A stretch of 64,000 nucleotides of DNA from JADFDG01 sp965232985 (lineage in GTDB: Bacteria; Pseudomonadota; Gammaproteobacteria; Pseudomonadales; JADFDG01), in the NCBI GenBank assembly GCA_965232985.1, contig CBDDRC010000016.1, positions 24,352 through 88,351 on the forward strand, given 5' to 3'. The position numbers were made by a program, and so were the translations under genes. Below, one piece after another: positions 25,958 to 35,248 of the stretch. A model generated the notes under the pieces. The model worked only from the letters and a program-made list of their open reading frames with translations, was not told where the DNA came from and searched no databases. Position 1 is the first letter of the stretch. Each line of letters begins with the position of its first letter.

Positions 25958-27067
25958 ATGGCGAAAACTCCAGGCGCGCAATCAGGTTCCAGATACTGGA
26001 GCGATTTCGTCCACCGGCTCGTGCCCTATGTGCCGGGTGAACAACCGAAGATCGCCAACCTGGTCAAGCTCAACACCAACGAGAACCCTTACGGGCCATC
26101 GCGCAAGGCGATTGCCGCCATGCGGGCCGAGCTCGGCGACAACCTGCGCCGCTACCCGGATCCAACCTCCGGGGCGCTGCTTGAGGCGATAGCAGGGAAT
26201 TTTAGCGTGCCGCGCGAATGCGTGTTTGTCGGTAATGGTTCTGATGAAGTGCTGGCACATATTTTTCTTGGCCTGTTCCGGCATGCGCACCCGGTACTTT
26301 TTCCGGACATCACCTACAGTTTTTATCCGGTGTATTGCGGGCTTTACGGCGTGCAATACCGGGCAGTCCCGCTTGACGAAGCGTTCCGTATCCGTGTTGA
26401 TGATTATCTTGCCGGTGGCCGTGCTGGCGCCCCACCCAATGGCGGCATCATTTTCCCGAATCCGAATGCGCCGACGGGCGTTGCGGTGGCGCTTGCCGAC
26501 ATCGAACGGTTGGTGGCGCGCAATACCGGATCGGTAGTGGTGATCGACGAAGCCTATGTCGATTTCGGCGCCGACAGTGCCGTCGCGCTGACGCAGAAGT
26601 ATCCGAACCTGCTCGTTACCCAGACCCTGTCGAAATCGCGCTCGCTGGCCGGATTGCGCGTGGGCTACGCCATTGGGCATCCCGATTTGATCGAGGCGCT
26701 GCGGCGGATCAAGGACAGTTTCAATTCCTACCCGCTCGATCGGCTGGCGATAGTCGGCGGTGCGGCGGCGATGGCCGACAGCGAGCACTTTGAGCGTACG
26801 CGCCTCGCAGTCATCGGCAGTCGCGAGGTGTTGGTGAAGGAGCTTGCGGCGCTGGGCTTCGAGGTACTGCCGTCGGCAGCCAACTTCGTTTTTGCGCGCC
26901 ATAGGGCCCGTGAGGGCGGTGAACTCGCGCAGGCCCTGCGCGAGAAAGCGGTACTGGTCCGCCACTTCCACGCCCCGGCGCGTATTGCGCCGTTTCTGCG
27001 CATTACCGTCGGCCTGCCGGCGGAAAATGCGGCGCTGGTTGTGGCGCTACGCGACATTTTGCGCTGA
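25958..27067 (+). CDS. hisC: Histidinol-phosphate aminotransferase HisC
   Basis: PLP-dependent class II aminotransferase, 369 residues, converting imidazole acetol phosphate to histidinol phosphate. The N-terminal KLNTNENPYGPSRKAIAAM, the GNGSDEVLAHIF cofactor-binding start, IIFPNPNAPTG, VVIDEAYVDFG and the PLP lysine in TLSKSRSLAGLRVGYAIG are all present. The start ATG at 25958 is four bases after the hisD stop. It converges on the DegS-like protease gene with only 21 bases between the two stop codons and no recognisable terminator. Confidence 0.97.
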   Translation: MAKTPGAQSGSRYWSDFVHRLVPYVPGEQPKIANLVKLNTNENPYGPSRKAIAAMRAELGDNLRRYPDPTSGALLEAIAGNFSVPRECVFVGNGSDEVLAHIFLGLFRHAHPVLFPDITYSFYPVYCGLYGVQYRAVPLDEAFRIRVDDYLAGGRAGAPPNGGIIFPNPNAPTGVAVALADIERLVARNTGSVVVIDEAYVDFGADSAVALTQKYPNLLVTQTLSKSRSLAGLRVGYAIGHPDLIEALRRIKDSFNSYPLDRLAIVGGAAAMADSEHFERTRLAVIGSREVLVKELAALGFEVLPSAANFVFARHRAREGGELAQALREKAVLVRHFHAPARIAPFLRITVGLPAENAALVVALRDILR

Positions 27068-27088
27068 GGTTATGCGCAGCCGGGCGAG

Positions 27089-28294
<1,206 letters not shown>

Positions 28295-28405
28295 GGGGGT
28301 GTCCTGATGAATGCCGTGCCGGTGCGACCGGCATGGTGTGAATACGGCGCAAAGGGTAACGTATTTCCCCCGTCAGCCGCTCCACCCGTCAGAGTCGAGG
28401 CCCGC

Positions 28406-29164
28406 ATGGTTCGTCGTCAGCAACTGGTCGCCGCGCTCGATGCCCTGCTGTCGCCGCAGTTGTTCACCGATTACTGCCCTAATGGCCTGCAGGTCGAAGG
28501 GCGCGAGGAGATTCGCCGACTGGTTACCGGCGTCACCGCCTGCCAGGCGCTGCTCGATGCGGCGGTCGAAGCGAATGCTGATGCCGTGCTCGTGCATCAC
28601 GGCTATTTCTGGAAAAACGAGGATGCCTGCGTTACCGGCATCAAGCGGCGGCGCCTGGCCACGCTGCTGGCCCACGACATCAGCCTGATTGCCTATCACC
28701 TGCCGCTCGATGCGCATGCCGAATTCGGCAACAATGTTCAGCTCGCGCAGCGGCTCGGGCTGGTGGTCACCGGCCCGCTCGATCCGCTGGATCTGCGTGT
28801 GGTCGGCAACACCGGCGAGCTGGCGGCGCCGGAAACGGCAGGGCGTTTCGTGGCGCGGGTGCGTCAGGTATTGGGCCGCGAGGTGCTGCACATTGGCGAG
28901 CCGGATGCGCTGATTCGTACCGTTGGCTGGTGCACCGGCGGCGCCCAGGGTTACATCGGGCAGGCAGTCGCCGCCGGCGTTGATCTGTATCTGACCGGCG
29001 AGGTGTCCGAGCAGACTGTACATATCGCCCGCGAGAGCGGCATCCAGTTCCTTGCCTGCGGCCATCACGCCACCGAGCGCTACGGCGTGCAGGCAGTGGG
29101 CGACTGGCTGGCTGCGCGGTTCGGCATCGAGCACCGGCATATCGACATTCCCAACCCGGTCTAG
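28406..29164 (+). CDS. Nif3-like dinuclear metal center protein
   Basis: Member of the Nif3/DUF34 (YbgI) family, 252 residues. Metal-ligand regions are visible: DAVLVHHGYFW (two His), YHLPLDAH (with Asp/His) and the C-terminal CGHHATERYG. The family forms hexameric toroids with a dinuclear metal site; GTP cyclohydrolase-like activity has been proposed for some members but the cellular role is not settled. The ATG at 28406 gives the family length. The reading frame stays open far upstream, opposite the protease gene, but that part reads as shadow sequence. It is divergent from the protease and about 100 bases upstream of sat. Confidence 0.93.
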   Translation: MVRRQQLVAALDALLSPQLFTDYCPNGLQVEGREEIRRLVTGVTACQALLDAAVEANADAVLVHHGYFWKNEDACVTGIKRRRLATLLAHDISLIAYHLPLDAHAEFGNNVQLAQRLGLVVTGPLDPLDLRVVGNTGELAAPETAGRFVARVRQVLGREVLHIGEPDALIRTVGWCTGGAQGYIGQAVAAGVDLYLTGEVSEQTVHIARESGIQFLACGHHATERYGVQAVGDWLAARFGIEHRHIDIPNPV

Positions 29165-29211
29165 CCACCCCGGCCGGCGCAATCCGGTGTGGCCCGCGCC
29201 GTGCCGCTGGC

Positions 29212-29217
29212 TATAAT
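29212..29217 (+). promoter_or_regulatory. Consensus -10 element upstream of sat
   Basis: A perfect TATAAT at 29212-29217, 55 bases before the sat ATG and 47 bases after the nif3-like stop. The -35 position 17 bases upstream is GC-rich and not convincing. It suggests that sat has its own promoter rather than depending on the upstream gene. Confidence 0.6.
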
Positions 29218-29271
29218 GCGCGGCTTTTGCTGCGCGCCCGCGCCCCACCCTTTTTTTACCGGTATTCCCCC

Positions 29272-30501
29272 ATGTCCAAGTCCGTCTCGAAACTCGTCAA
29301 ACCCCACGGTTCCGCTGTCCTGAAGCCGCTGTTGCTCGAAGGCGCTGCCCTTGCGGCGCAAAAGCAGCGTGCTGCCTCGTTGCAGAAGGTGGTGATGGGT
29401 TCCCGCGAGGTGGGCGACCTGATCATGCTCGGCATCGGCGGCTTCACCCCGCTTGCCGGTTTCATGGGCAAGGCCGACTGGCACGGCGTTGTTACGCAGA
29501 TGCAGATGGCGGATGGCCTGTTCTGGCCAATCCCGATCACCCTGTCGACGGATGCAGCTACCGCAGCAGGCTTGAACGTCGGCGAAGACGTCGCGCTGGT
29601 TGATGGCGAGACTGACGAGCTGATGGGTGTGCTGACGCTCACCGAAAAATACGGCATCGACAAGGAGCTGGAATGCCGCGAAGTGTTCCGCACCAACGAC
29701 CCGGCGCATCCGGGCGTGAAGATGGTGATGGAGCAGGGCGCGGTGAATCTCGCCGGCCCGGTGAAGGTGTTTTCGCAGGGCGAATTCCCCACCACCTACG
29801 CCGACACCTACATGACGCCGGCACAGACCCGCGCCCTGTTCGCCGAAAAAGGCTGGAACACCATCGCTGCCTTCCAGACCCGCAATCCGATGCACCGTTC
29901 GCACGAATACCTGGCGAAAATCGCCATCGAAATCTGCGATGGCGTGATGGTCCACTCGCTGTTGGGCAAGCTGAAACCCGGAGACATTCCGGCCGACGTG
30001 CGCCAACAGGCGATCGGCGTGTTGCTCGATAATTATTTCGTGAAGGACACCGTGGTGCAGTCCGGCTATCCGCTCGATATGCGCTACGCTGGCCCGCGCG
30101 AGGCATTGCTGCATGCGCTGTTCCGCCAGAACTATGGCTGCACGCACCTGATTGTTGGCCGCGATCATGCCGGCGTGGGCGATTACTACGGCCCGTTCGA
30201 CGCCCAGCACATCTTTGACGAAATCCCGAAAGACGCACTCGAAACGAAGCCGCTGAAGATCGACTGGACCTACTGGTGCAATGCCTGCGGGACGATGGCC
30301 TCGGCGCGCACCTGCCCGCATGATGAATCGCAGCACGTGAAGGTGTCCGGCACCAAGCTGCGCAAGCTGCTGAGTGAAAACCAGGAGGTGCCGGCCAATT
30401 TCTCGCGGCCGGAAGTGTTGAAGGTCTTGCAGAAGTACTATGCGGCGCTGGAAGAACACGAAAAAGTGAAAGTTGAGCTCAAAGGTCACTCGGCGCGCTG
30501 A
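29272..30501 (+). CDS. sat: Sulfate adenylyltransferase (single-chain ATP sulfurylase) Sat
   Basis: Homo-oligomeric ATP sulfurylase, 409 residues, interconverting ATP + sulfate and APS + PPi. Key motifs are QTRNPMHRSHEY (the family's QxRNPxHxxH), GRDHAGVGDYYGPFDA, and a C-terminal cysteine set WCNACGTMASARTCPHD suggestive of a zinc site as in dissimilatory-type Sat. No APS kinase domain is fused. It is unrelated to the two-subunit CysDN enzyme that most gammaproteobacteria use for assimilation and that I recall at the equivalent place in Pseudomonas. It could serve assimilation or run in reverse in sulfur oxidation; no apr, dsr, sox or cysC gene is in the window to decide. A TATAAT lies upstream. 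Confidence 0.95.
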   Translation: MSKSVSKLVKPHGSAVLKPLLLEGAALAAQKQRAASLQKVVMGSREVGDLIMLGIGGFTPLAGFMGKADWHGVVTQMQMADGLFWPIPITLSTDAATAAGLNVGEDVALVDGETDELMGVLTLTEKYGIDKELECREVFRTNDPAHPGVKMVMEQGAVNLAGPVKVFSQGEFPTTYADTYMTPAQTRALFAEKGWNTIAAFQTRNPMHRSHEYLAKIAIEICDGVMVHSLLGKLKPGDIPADVRQQAIGVLLDNYFVKDTVVQSGYPLDMRYAGPREALLHALFRQNYGCTHLIVGRDHAGVGDYYGPFDAQHIFDEIPKDALETKPLKIDWTYWCNACGTMASARTCPHDESQHVKVSGTKLRKLLSENQEVPANFSRPEVLKVLQKYYAALEEHEKVKVELKGHSAR

Positions 30502-30547
30502 GGCGCGGGCGGTTTGTCGGGAGAAATCGGTCTCCCAGGAGATAGTC

Positions 30548-31429
30548 ATGTCGCGCAAGGGAATTATTCTTGCCGGAGGCTCCGGCACCCGGCTGTATCC
30601 GGTAACCATGGCGGTTAGCAAGCAGCTGATGCCGGTCTATGACAAGCCGATGATTTATTACCCGCTGTCGGTGCTCCTGCTGGCGGGAATTCGCGACATC
30701 CTGCTGATCAGCACGCCGCGCGATTTGCCGGCGTTCCGCCAGTTGCTCGGTGATGGCAGCCGCTGGGGCGTGTCCTTGTCCTATGCCGAGCAGCCGAGCC
30801 CGGACGGCCTGGCGCAGGCATTCATCATCGGCGCCGATTTCGTCGGCAACGACCCGAGCTGCCTGATTCTCGGCGACAACATCTATTACGGCCACGGCCT
30901 GCCGGAACTGCTGGCCAATGCCGATGCGCGCGCTACCGGCGCCACGGTGTTTGGCTATTACGTCAACGATCCCGAGCGCTATGGCGTGGTCGAGTTCGAT
31001 GCTGCCGGCCGCGCCGTGACGATCGAGGAAAAGCCGCAGAAGCCGAAGTCGAACTACGCGGTGACCGGCCTGTATTTCTATGACAACGATGTGGTCGACA
31101 TTGCCCGCGCCGTCAAGCCGTCGGCGCGCGGCGAGCTGGAAATCACCGACGTCAACCGCGCCTACCTCGAGCGTGGCGACCTCAACGTCGAGATGATGGG
31201 TCGCGGCTATGCCTGGCTGGACACCGGCACTCATGAATCGCTGCTCGAGGCGGCAAATTTCGTGCATATCCTCCAGCAGCGCCAGGGCCTGCAGATCAGC
31301 TGCCCGGAAGAGATTGCCTGGCGCAAGGGCTGGATCAGCGATGAGTCGCTTGAACAGCAGGCGGCGCCGATGGGCAAGAACGCCTACGGCCAGTATCTGC
31401 TGAACATGCTGAAACAGAAGCGCGCATGA
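30548..31429 (+). CDS. rfbA: Glucose-1-phosphate thymidylyltransferase RfbA/RmlA
   Basis: First enzyme of dTDP-L-rhamnose synthesis, making dTDP-glucose; 293 residues. The nucleotidyltransferase signature GIILAGGSGTRLYPVTMAVSKQLMPVYDKPMIYYPLS is textbook RmlA, followed by LILGDNIYYG, VIEEKP-like VTIEEKPQKPKSNYAVTGLYFYD and the C-terminal GRGYAWLDTGTHESLLEA. The ATG at 30548 has GGAG eight or nine bases upstream (GGAGATAGTC). 46 bases after sat, so readthrough from the sat promoter is possible. The stop overlaps the rfbC ATG (ATGA). Confidence 0.97.
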   Translation: MSRKGIILAGGSGTRLYPVTMAVSKQLMPVYDKPMIYYPLSVLLLAGIRDILLISTPRDLPAFRQLLGDGSRWGVSLSYAEQPSPDGLAQAFIIGADFVGNDPSCLILGDNIYYGHGLPELLANADARATGATVFGYYVNDPERYGVVEFDAAGRAVTIEEKPQKPKSNYAVTGLYFYDNDVVDIARAVKPSARGELEITDVNRAYLERGDLNVEMMGRGYAWLDTGTHESLLEAANFVHILQQRQGLQISCPEEIAWRKGWISDESLEQQAAPMGKNAYGQYLLNMLKQKRA

Positions 31430-31986
31430 AAGTCACCGCAACCGCACTGCCTGGTGTGTTCGTCATTGAGCCGAAGGTATTCGGCGATCCGCGCGGCTTT
31501 TTCGTCGAGACGTTCCGTGACGCGGCGTTGCGTGAAGCCGGGCTTGATGTCGTTTTCGTCCAGGACAACCAGTCGCGCTCGCGGCGCGGCGTGCTGCGCG
31601 GCCTGCACTATCAGCTGGTGCAACCGCAGGGCAAGCTGGTGCGGGTGTCTGCTGGCGCGGTGTTCGATGTTGCTGTCGACGTGCGCGTCGGTTCGCCGCA
31701 TTTCGGCCAGTGGTTCGGCGCCGTGCTCGACGATGTCACGCACCGGCAACTGTATGTACCGCCCGGGTTTGCACACGGGTTTTTGGTGCTGAGCGAGACT
31801 GCAGATTTCGTCTACAAATGTACCGATTATTACCATCCGGCCTCGGAGCAGGGGATCATCTGGGACGATCCGGACGTCGGCATCAGCTGGCCTGCGCTCG
31901 AAAGCCCGGCTGTGCTGTCGGCGAAGGATCTCGCCAATCCGCGGCTGCGTGATCAGGCGCGCGATCGTTTGCCGGCGTACCGCTGA
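31426..31986 (+). CDS. rfbC: dTDP-4-dehydrorhamnose 3,5-epimerase RfbC/RmlC
   Basis: Cupin-fold epimerase, 186 residues, third step of dTDP-L-rhamnose synthesis. The catalytic His is in VLRGLHYQ, with DVAVDVRVGSPHFGQW, VPPGFAHGFLVLSETADFVYKCTDYYHP and GIIWDDPDVGISWP all standard for RmlC. Overlaps rfbA by four bases; ten bases separate it from the rfbD start. Confidence 0.97.
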   Translation: MKVTATALPGVFVIEPKVFGDPRGFFVETFRDAALREAGLDVVFVQDNQSRSRRGVLRGLHYQLVQPQGKLVRVSAGAVFDVAVDVRVGSPHFGQWFGAVLDDVTHRQLYVPPGFAHGFLVLSETADFVYKCTDYYHPASEQGIIWDDPDVGISWPALESPAVLSAKDLANPRLRDQARDRLPAYR

Positions 31987-31996
31987 GATCGCCTGC

Positions 31997-32917
31997 GTGT
32001 CGTCTGGCGACCGGATCATCCTTGTTACTGGCGCTGCCGGCCAATTGGGCCGTGAGTTGCTGCTGTCGCCCGCGCGATCTGCCGGCGTGCGCATCATCGG
32101 CGTCGAACGCGCCACCTGCGATGTCGCCGATCGTGAAGCACTCAGGCGCTGCATCGCGCTGCATCGTCCCGTGGTCGTCATCAATGCGGCAGCATATACC
32201 GCTGTCGATCGCGCGGAAGCGGAACGCGCCCGCGCCTTTGCGGTGAATGCCGATGGCCCGGCCTATCTTGCGGCGGCCTGCGCCGAGGTCGGCATTCCGT
32301 TGTTCCACGTCTCCACCGATTACGTATTCGACGGCAGCAAGGCAACTCCCTGGCGGATCGACGATGAAACGGTGCCGCTCGGGGTTTATGGCGCCAGTAA
32401 ACTCGCCGGTGAAATCGCCGTGCGGTTCGCCTGTGAACGTCATCTCGTGTTGCGCACCAGTTGGGTATTCGGCCAGCACGGCAACAATTTTGTCCGCACC
32501 ATGGTGCGGCTCGCGGCGACGCGCGAGGTCCTGCGCGTGGTTGGCGATCAGCGCGGCGGCCCCACCTGGACCGGCGACATCGCTGCGGAACTGCTGGCGC
32601 TTGCAGTACGTCATCTTGATGGCGAGTCGCTGGCATGGGGCACTTGGCATTACGCCGGTGCCCCAGCCACCAGCTGGTACGAATTCGCCTGCACCATCGT
32701 CGATGAAGCGGTCGCGATCGGCCTGCTGGCACGCCGCACGCCGGTGCAGGCGATCGCCACGCATGAATTCCCGACGCCGACCCGCCGGCCGGCGAATTCG
32801 GTGCTCGACATGAGCGAAACCACGCAGGCACTGGGCATCGTCGCCAGCGACTGGCGCGTCGGCCTGCGCCGCGTGCTCGCCGGCTGGCGTCACGACGGCG
32901 TACGCTTTGACCGCTGA
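31997..32917 (+). CDS. rfbD: dTDP-4-dehydrorhamnose reductase RfbD/RmlD
   Basis: Short-chain dehydrogenase doing the last step to dTDP-L-rhamnose, 306 residues from the GTG at 31997 (E. coli 299). The Rossmann motif is TGAAGQLGREL, and the catalytic region HVSTDYVFDG is followed by the Tyr-x-x-x-Lys in YGASKLAGE. C-terminal RRPANSVLD is the family's RP-x-N/R-S-x-L-D motif. An ATG at 31949 lies inside rfbC and is unlikely. Confidence 0.95.
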   Translation: MSSGDRIILVTGAAGQLGRELLLSPARSAGVRIIGVERATCDVADREALRRCIALHRPVVVINAAAYTAVDRAEAERARAFAVNADGPAYLAAACAEVGIPLFHVSTDYVFDGSKATPWRIDDETVPLGVYGASKLAGEIAVRFACERHLVLRTSWVFGQHGNNFVRTMVRLAATREVLRVVGDQRGGPTWTGDIAAELLALAVRHLDGESLAWGTWHYAGAPATSWYEFACTIVDEAVAIGLLARRTPVQAIATHEFPTPTRRPANSVLDMSETTQALGIVASDWRVGLRRVLAGWRHDGVRFDR

Positions 32918-32959
32918 ACCGGGCTGCCACGCAGCCGCACGGCATTTGAGGAGAACAAG

Positions 32960-34003
32960 ATGGCGCAGTATTCGCCCCGCAATATTCTGGTGACCGGCGG
33001 TGCCGGCTTCATCGGTGCCAATTTTGTGCGCCAGGTACTCGCGCGCGATCCGGGCGTGCGTATCGTCAATCTCGACCTGCTGACCTACGCCGGCTCGCTC
33101 GACAAGCTCGACGGCCTCGCCGATCCGTCGCGCCATGTGTTCGTGCAGGGCGACATTTGTGATCGCGCGCTCGTCGACCGGTTGCTGCGCGAGCACGCCA
33201 TCGACACCGTCGTGCATTTCGCCGCCGAGTCGCATGTCGACCGTTCGATTTCCGGCCCTGGCGAATTCGTGCGTACCAATGTCATCGGCACCTTCACGCT
33301 GCTTGAAGCGGTGCGTGGCTACTGGATCGACGCGCAGGGCCTGAAAGGCGAGGCGCTGGCCGCCGCGCGCCGCTTTCACCACATCTCGACCGACGAAGTG
33401 TTCGGCACGCTGGGTGCAAACGATCCGGCGTTCCGAGAGACCACGCCCTATGCGCCGAATTCGCCGTATTCGGCGAGCAAGGCCGCATCGGATCATTTTG
33501 TGCGTGCTTATCATCACACCTACGGGCTGCCGGTGACGGCGACCAACTGCTCCAACAATTACGGTCCGCGCCAGCATCCGGAGAAACTCATCCCGACAAT
33601 TATCCGCAGTTGCGTCGAAGGCAAGCCGATCCCGGTCTATGGCGACGGCAGCAATATCCGCGACTGGCTGTTTGTCGACGATCACTGCGATGCGATCTGG
33701 CGGGTACTTACCGCCGGCAGGATCGGAGAAACCTATAACGTTGGCGGCGACAACGAGTGTCGCAACCTCGACATCGTCGAGACGCTGTGTCGACTGATGG
33801 ACGCACGCCGTCCGCAGGGTGCGCCGCACAAGAAGCTGGTGACTTTTGTCACCGACCGGCCAGGGCACGACTGGCGCTACGCGGTCGATATCGCCTTCAT
33901 CGGCCGCGAACTCGCGTGGCGGCCGGCGAGTCGTTTCGAGGATGCGCTCGCCGTTACAGTCGACTGGTATCTGGCCGATCTGCGTCGGCTCGGTCTTGGC
34001 TGA
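32960..34003 (+). CDS. rfbB: dTDP-glucose 4,6-dehydratase RfbB/RmlB
   Basis: NAD-dependent extended SDR, 347 residues, second step of dTDP-L-rhamnose synthesis. GGAGFIG at residues 13-19, NLDLLTYAGSLDKL, HFAAESHVDRSI, the active-site region HISTDEVFG with YSASKAASDHFVRAYHHTYGLP, and NNYGPRQHPEKLIP are characteristic of RmlB. Shine-Dalgarno GAGGAG about six bases before the ATG. Last gene of an rfbACDB order and followed by a strong terminator, so the rhamnose operon ends here. Confidence 0.97.
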   Translation: MAQYSPRNILVTGGAGFIGANFVRQVLARDPGVRIVNLDLLTYAGSLDKLDGLADPSRHVFVQGDICDRALVDRLLREHAIDTVVHFAAESHVDRSISGPGEFVRTNVIGTFTLLEAVRGYWIDAQGLKGEALAAARRFHHISTDEVFGTLGANDPAFRETTPYAPNSPYSASKAASDHFVRAYHHTYGLPVTATNCSNNYGPRQHPEKLIPTIIRSCVEGKPIPVYGDGSNIRDWLFVDDHCDAIWRVLTAGRIGETYNVGGDNECRNLDIVETLCRLMDARRPQGAPHKKLVTFVTDRPGHDWRYAVDIAFIGRELAWRPASRFEDALAVTVDWYLADLRRLGLG

Positions 34004-34030
34004 CGGCGGCCGGCCCCTGGCTGAACCGAT

Positions 34031-34059
34031 AAAAAGGCCGCGTCATGCGCGGCCTTTTT
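34031..34059. terminator. Bidirectional intrinsic terminator after rfbB
   Basis: Perfect 12-bp inverted repeat: AAAAAGGCCGCG at 34031-34042, loop TCATG, and CGCGGCCTTTTT at 34048-34059. With an A tract on one side and a T tract on the other it can end both the rfb operon and the convergent small gene at 34079. The core is nearly the same as in the terminator at 11220. Confidence 0.9.
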
Positions 34060-34078
34060 GCCCTGCTTCCCAAGCGTC

Positions 34079-34465
34079 TCAGGCCGGGTCTTCGCCGCGC
34101 GGCTTCAGGCCGAAACTCTCGGAAAGCGTGCCTGCATCTTCCGGCGTGTCGCGCTCGTAGTAGTCGCGTGGCATCGGGATTTTCGCCGCATCCGGCTCGG
34201 TGCCTGTGGTGGCTGCCGGTGCTGTCTTCAGCCCGAAGCCCTCAGCCAGCGAGCCGCGCTCCTTCTTGCCCGCCAGATAGTAGTCGCGCGGCAATACATG
34301 CTCGCTTTGTGTCGCGATTGTCTCCTCGGAATCCACCGTCGTGCGCCGGGCCCGCGCGCTCTTCAGCAGCCGGCGCAGGCGCAGGCGGCGATCAATACCC
34401 GGCCGCAGCGCCAGGCCACAGGCGAGGCCGGCAACGAAGGCGAGCAACACAGTAACGATGAGCAT
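34079..34465 (-). CDS. Unknown small membrane-anchored protein with duplicated PRDYY...FGLK motif
   Basis: I do not recognise this family. The 128-residue protein starts with one hydrophobic segment (residues 2-20, LIVTVLLAFVAGLACGLAL) followed by a strongly basic stretch (residues 25-41, RRLRLRRLLKSARARR), so the rest is probably cytoplasmic by the positive-inside rule. The remaining part is hydrophilic and contains two copies of a motif: PRDYY at 59-63 with GSLAEGFGLK at 71-80, and PRDYY at 99-103 with GTLSESFGLK at 112-121. The spacing is 18 and 19 residues. The similarity is also visible in the DNA, which suggests an internal duplication. The ATG at 34465 is favoured because it opens directly on the hydrophobic segment. 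It shares the rfbB terminator and is divergent from the hydrolase at 34553. Confidence 0.75.
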   Translation of the reverse strand: MLIVTVLLAFVAGLACGLALRPGIDRRLRLRRLLKSARARRTTVDSEETIATQSEHVLPRDYYLAGKKERGSLAEGFGLKTAPAATTGTEPDAAKIPMPRDYYERDTPEDAGTLSESFGLKPRGEDPA

Positions 34466-34552
34466 GGGTGCGATCCGCAGGGAATGGCTGGAGGCTGGTC
34501 GTCGCGACGCGTAAAATCCGCGCCTTATATTCCCGCGACGGCGCGCCATTGT

Positions 34553-35236
34553 ATGCACGTACTCTCCGCAACCGCAGGCACAGCTCGGATGGACGGCCCT
34601 GTCGGGCCGCTGGAAGTGCGTATCGACGTGCCGCGCGGGTTGGACTTGGGTATCGACCTCGTTATTTGCCACCCTCATCCGCTGCACGGTGGCACGCTCG
34701 AGAACAAGGTTGTCCATACGCTCGCCCGCGCGGCGCGCGATATCGGGCTGCGCGCGGTGCGCTTCAATTTTCGCGGTGTCGGCGGCAGCGCCGGCACCCA
34801 TGACGACGGGCGCGGGGAAGTAGACGACTTGCTGGCCATCGTTGCAGGTTGTACGCACGCGGTACCGGGACGCGCGCTGGTGCTTGCCGGGTTTTCTTTC
34901 GGGGCCTGGGTCGCAGCCGCAGGCGCGGTGCGCTTGCAGGCGGCCGGCCGCGCGCCACGGGCGCTGTTGCTGGTTGCGCCGCCGGTGCAGTACCCCGGGT
35001 TCGCCAGCCTGCCGCCGTTTGCGTTGCCCTTGCTGGTGATTCAGGGGGATGACGATGAGGTTGTTGATCCGCGTGCAGTCGCTGATTGGTGTGGCGCCGG
35101 TCAGCCACAGGCACAGCTGCTCAGCTTGCCGACCGGGCATTTCTTTCACGGCAGCCTGCCGGCGGTGAAAGATGAAACCACCCGCTGGCTACGGGATATC
35201 CTCGCGCCCCTTTCCCCCACAGCGAGTGCCGGGTAA
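34553..35236 (+). CDS. Alpha/beta hydrolase (COG2945-type)
   Basis: Cytoplasmic alpha/beta-hydrolase of about 227 residues. It has the N-terminal ICHPHPLHGGTLENKVVHTLAR pattern typical of this subfamily, VRFNFRGVGGSAGTHD, the nucleophile elbow GFSFGAWVA (Ser), the acid region IQGDDDEVVDP and the catalytic His in PTGHFFHG. The substrate is unknown. ATG at 34553 is given; ATG at 34589 (MDGPVGPLEV) also fits the family start and gives 215 residues. A TATATT at 34526-34531 may be the -10 of its promoter. The gene ends 12 bases before zapE, with which it is probably cotranscribed. Confidence 0.85.
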   Translation: MHVLSATAGTARMDGPVGPLEVRIDVPRGLDLGIDLVICHPHPLHGGTLENKVVHTLARAARDIGLRAVRFNFRGVGGSAGTHDDGRGEVDDLLAIVAGCTHAVPGRALVLAGFSFGAWVAAAGAVRLQAAGRAPRALLLVAPPVQYPGFASLPPFALPLLVIQGDDDEVVDPRAVADWCGAGQPQAQLLSLPTGHFFHGSLPAVKDETTRWLRDILAPLSPTASAG

Positions 35237-35248
35237 ATTGCCGGGCCA

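Noticed and set aside
31883..33868. 661-codon open frame on the minus strand opposite rfbC, rfbD and rfbB
   Set aside because: Runs antisense across three well-conserved genes and shows no motifs, signal or ribosome binding site; typical GC-rich shadow.
34466..35149. Upstream extension of the small repeat protein to 35149 on the minus strand
   Set aside because: It would cover the alpha/beta hydrolase on the other strand and place the membrane helix in the middle of the protein; the ATG at 34465 directly before the helix is more plausible.
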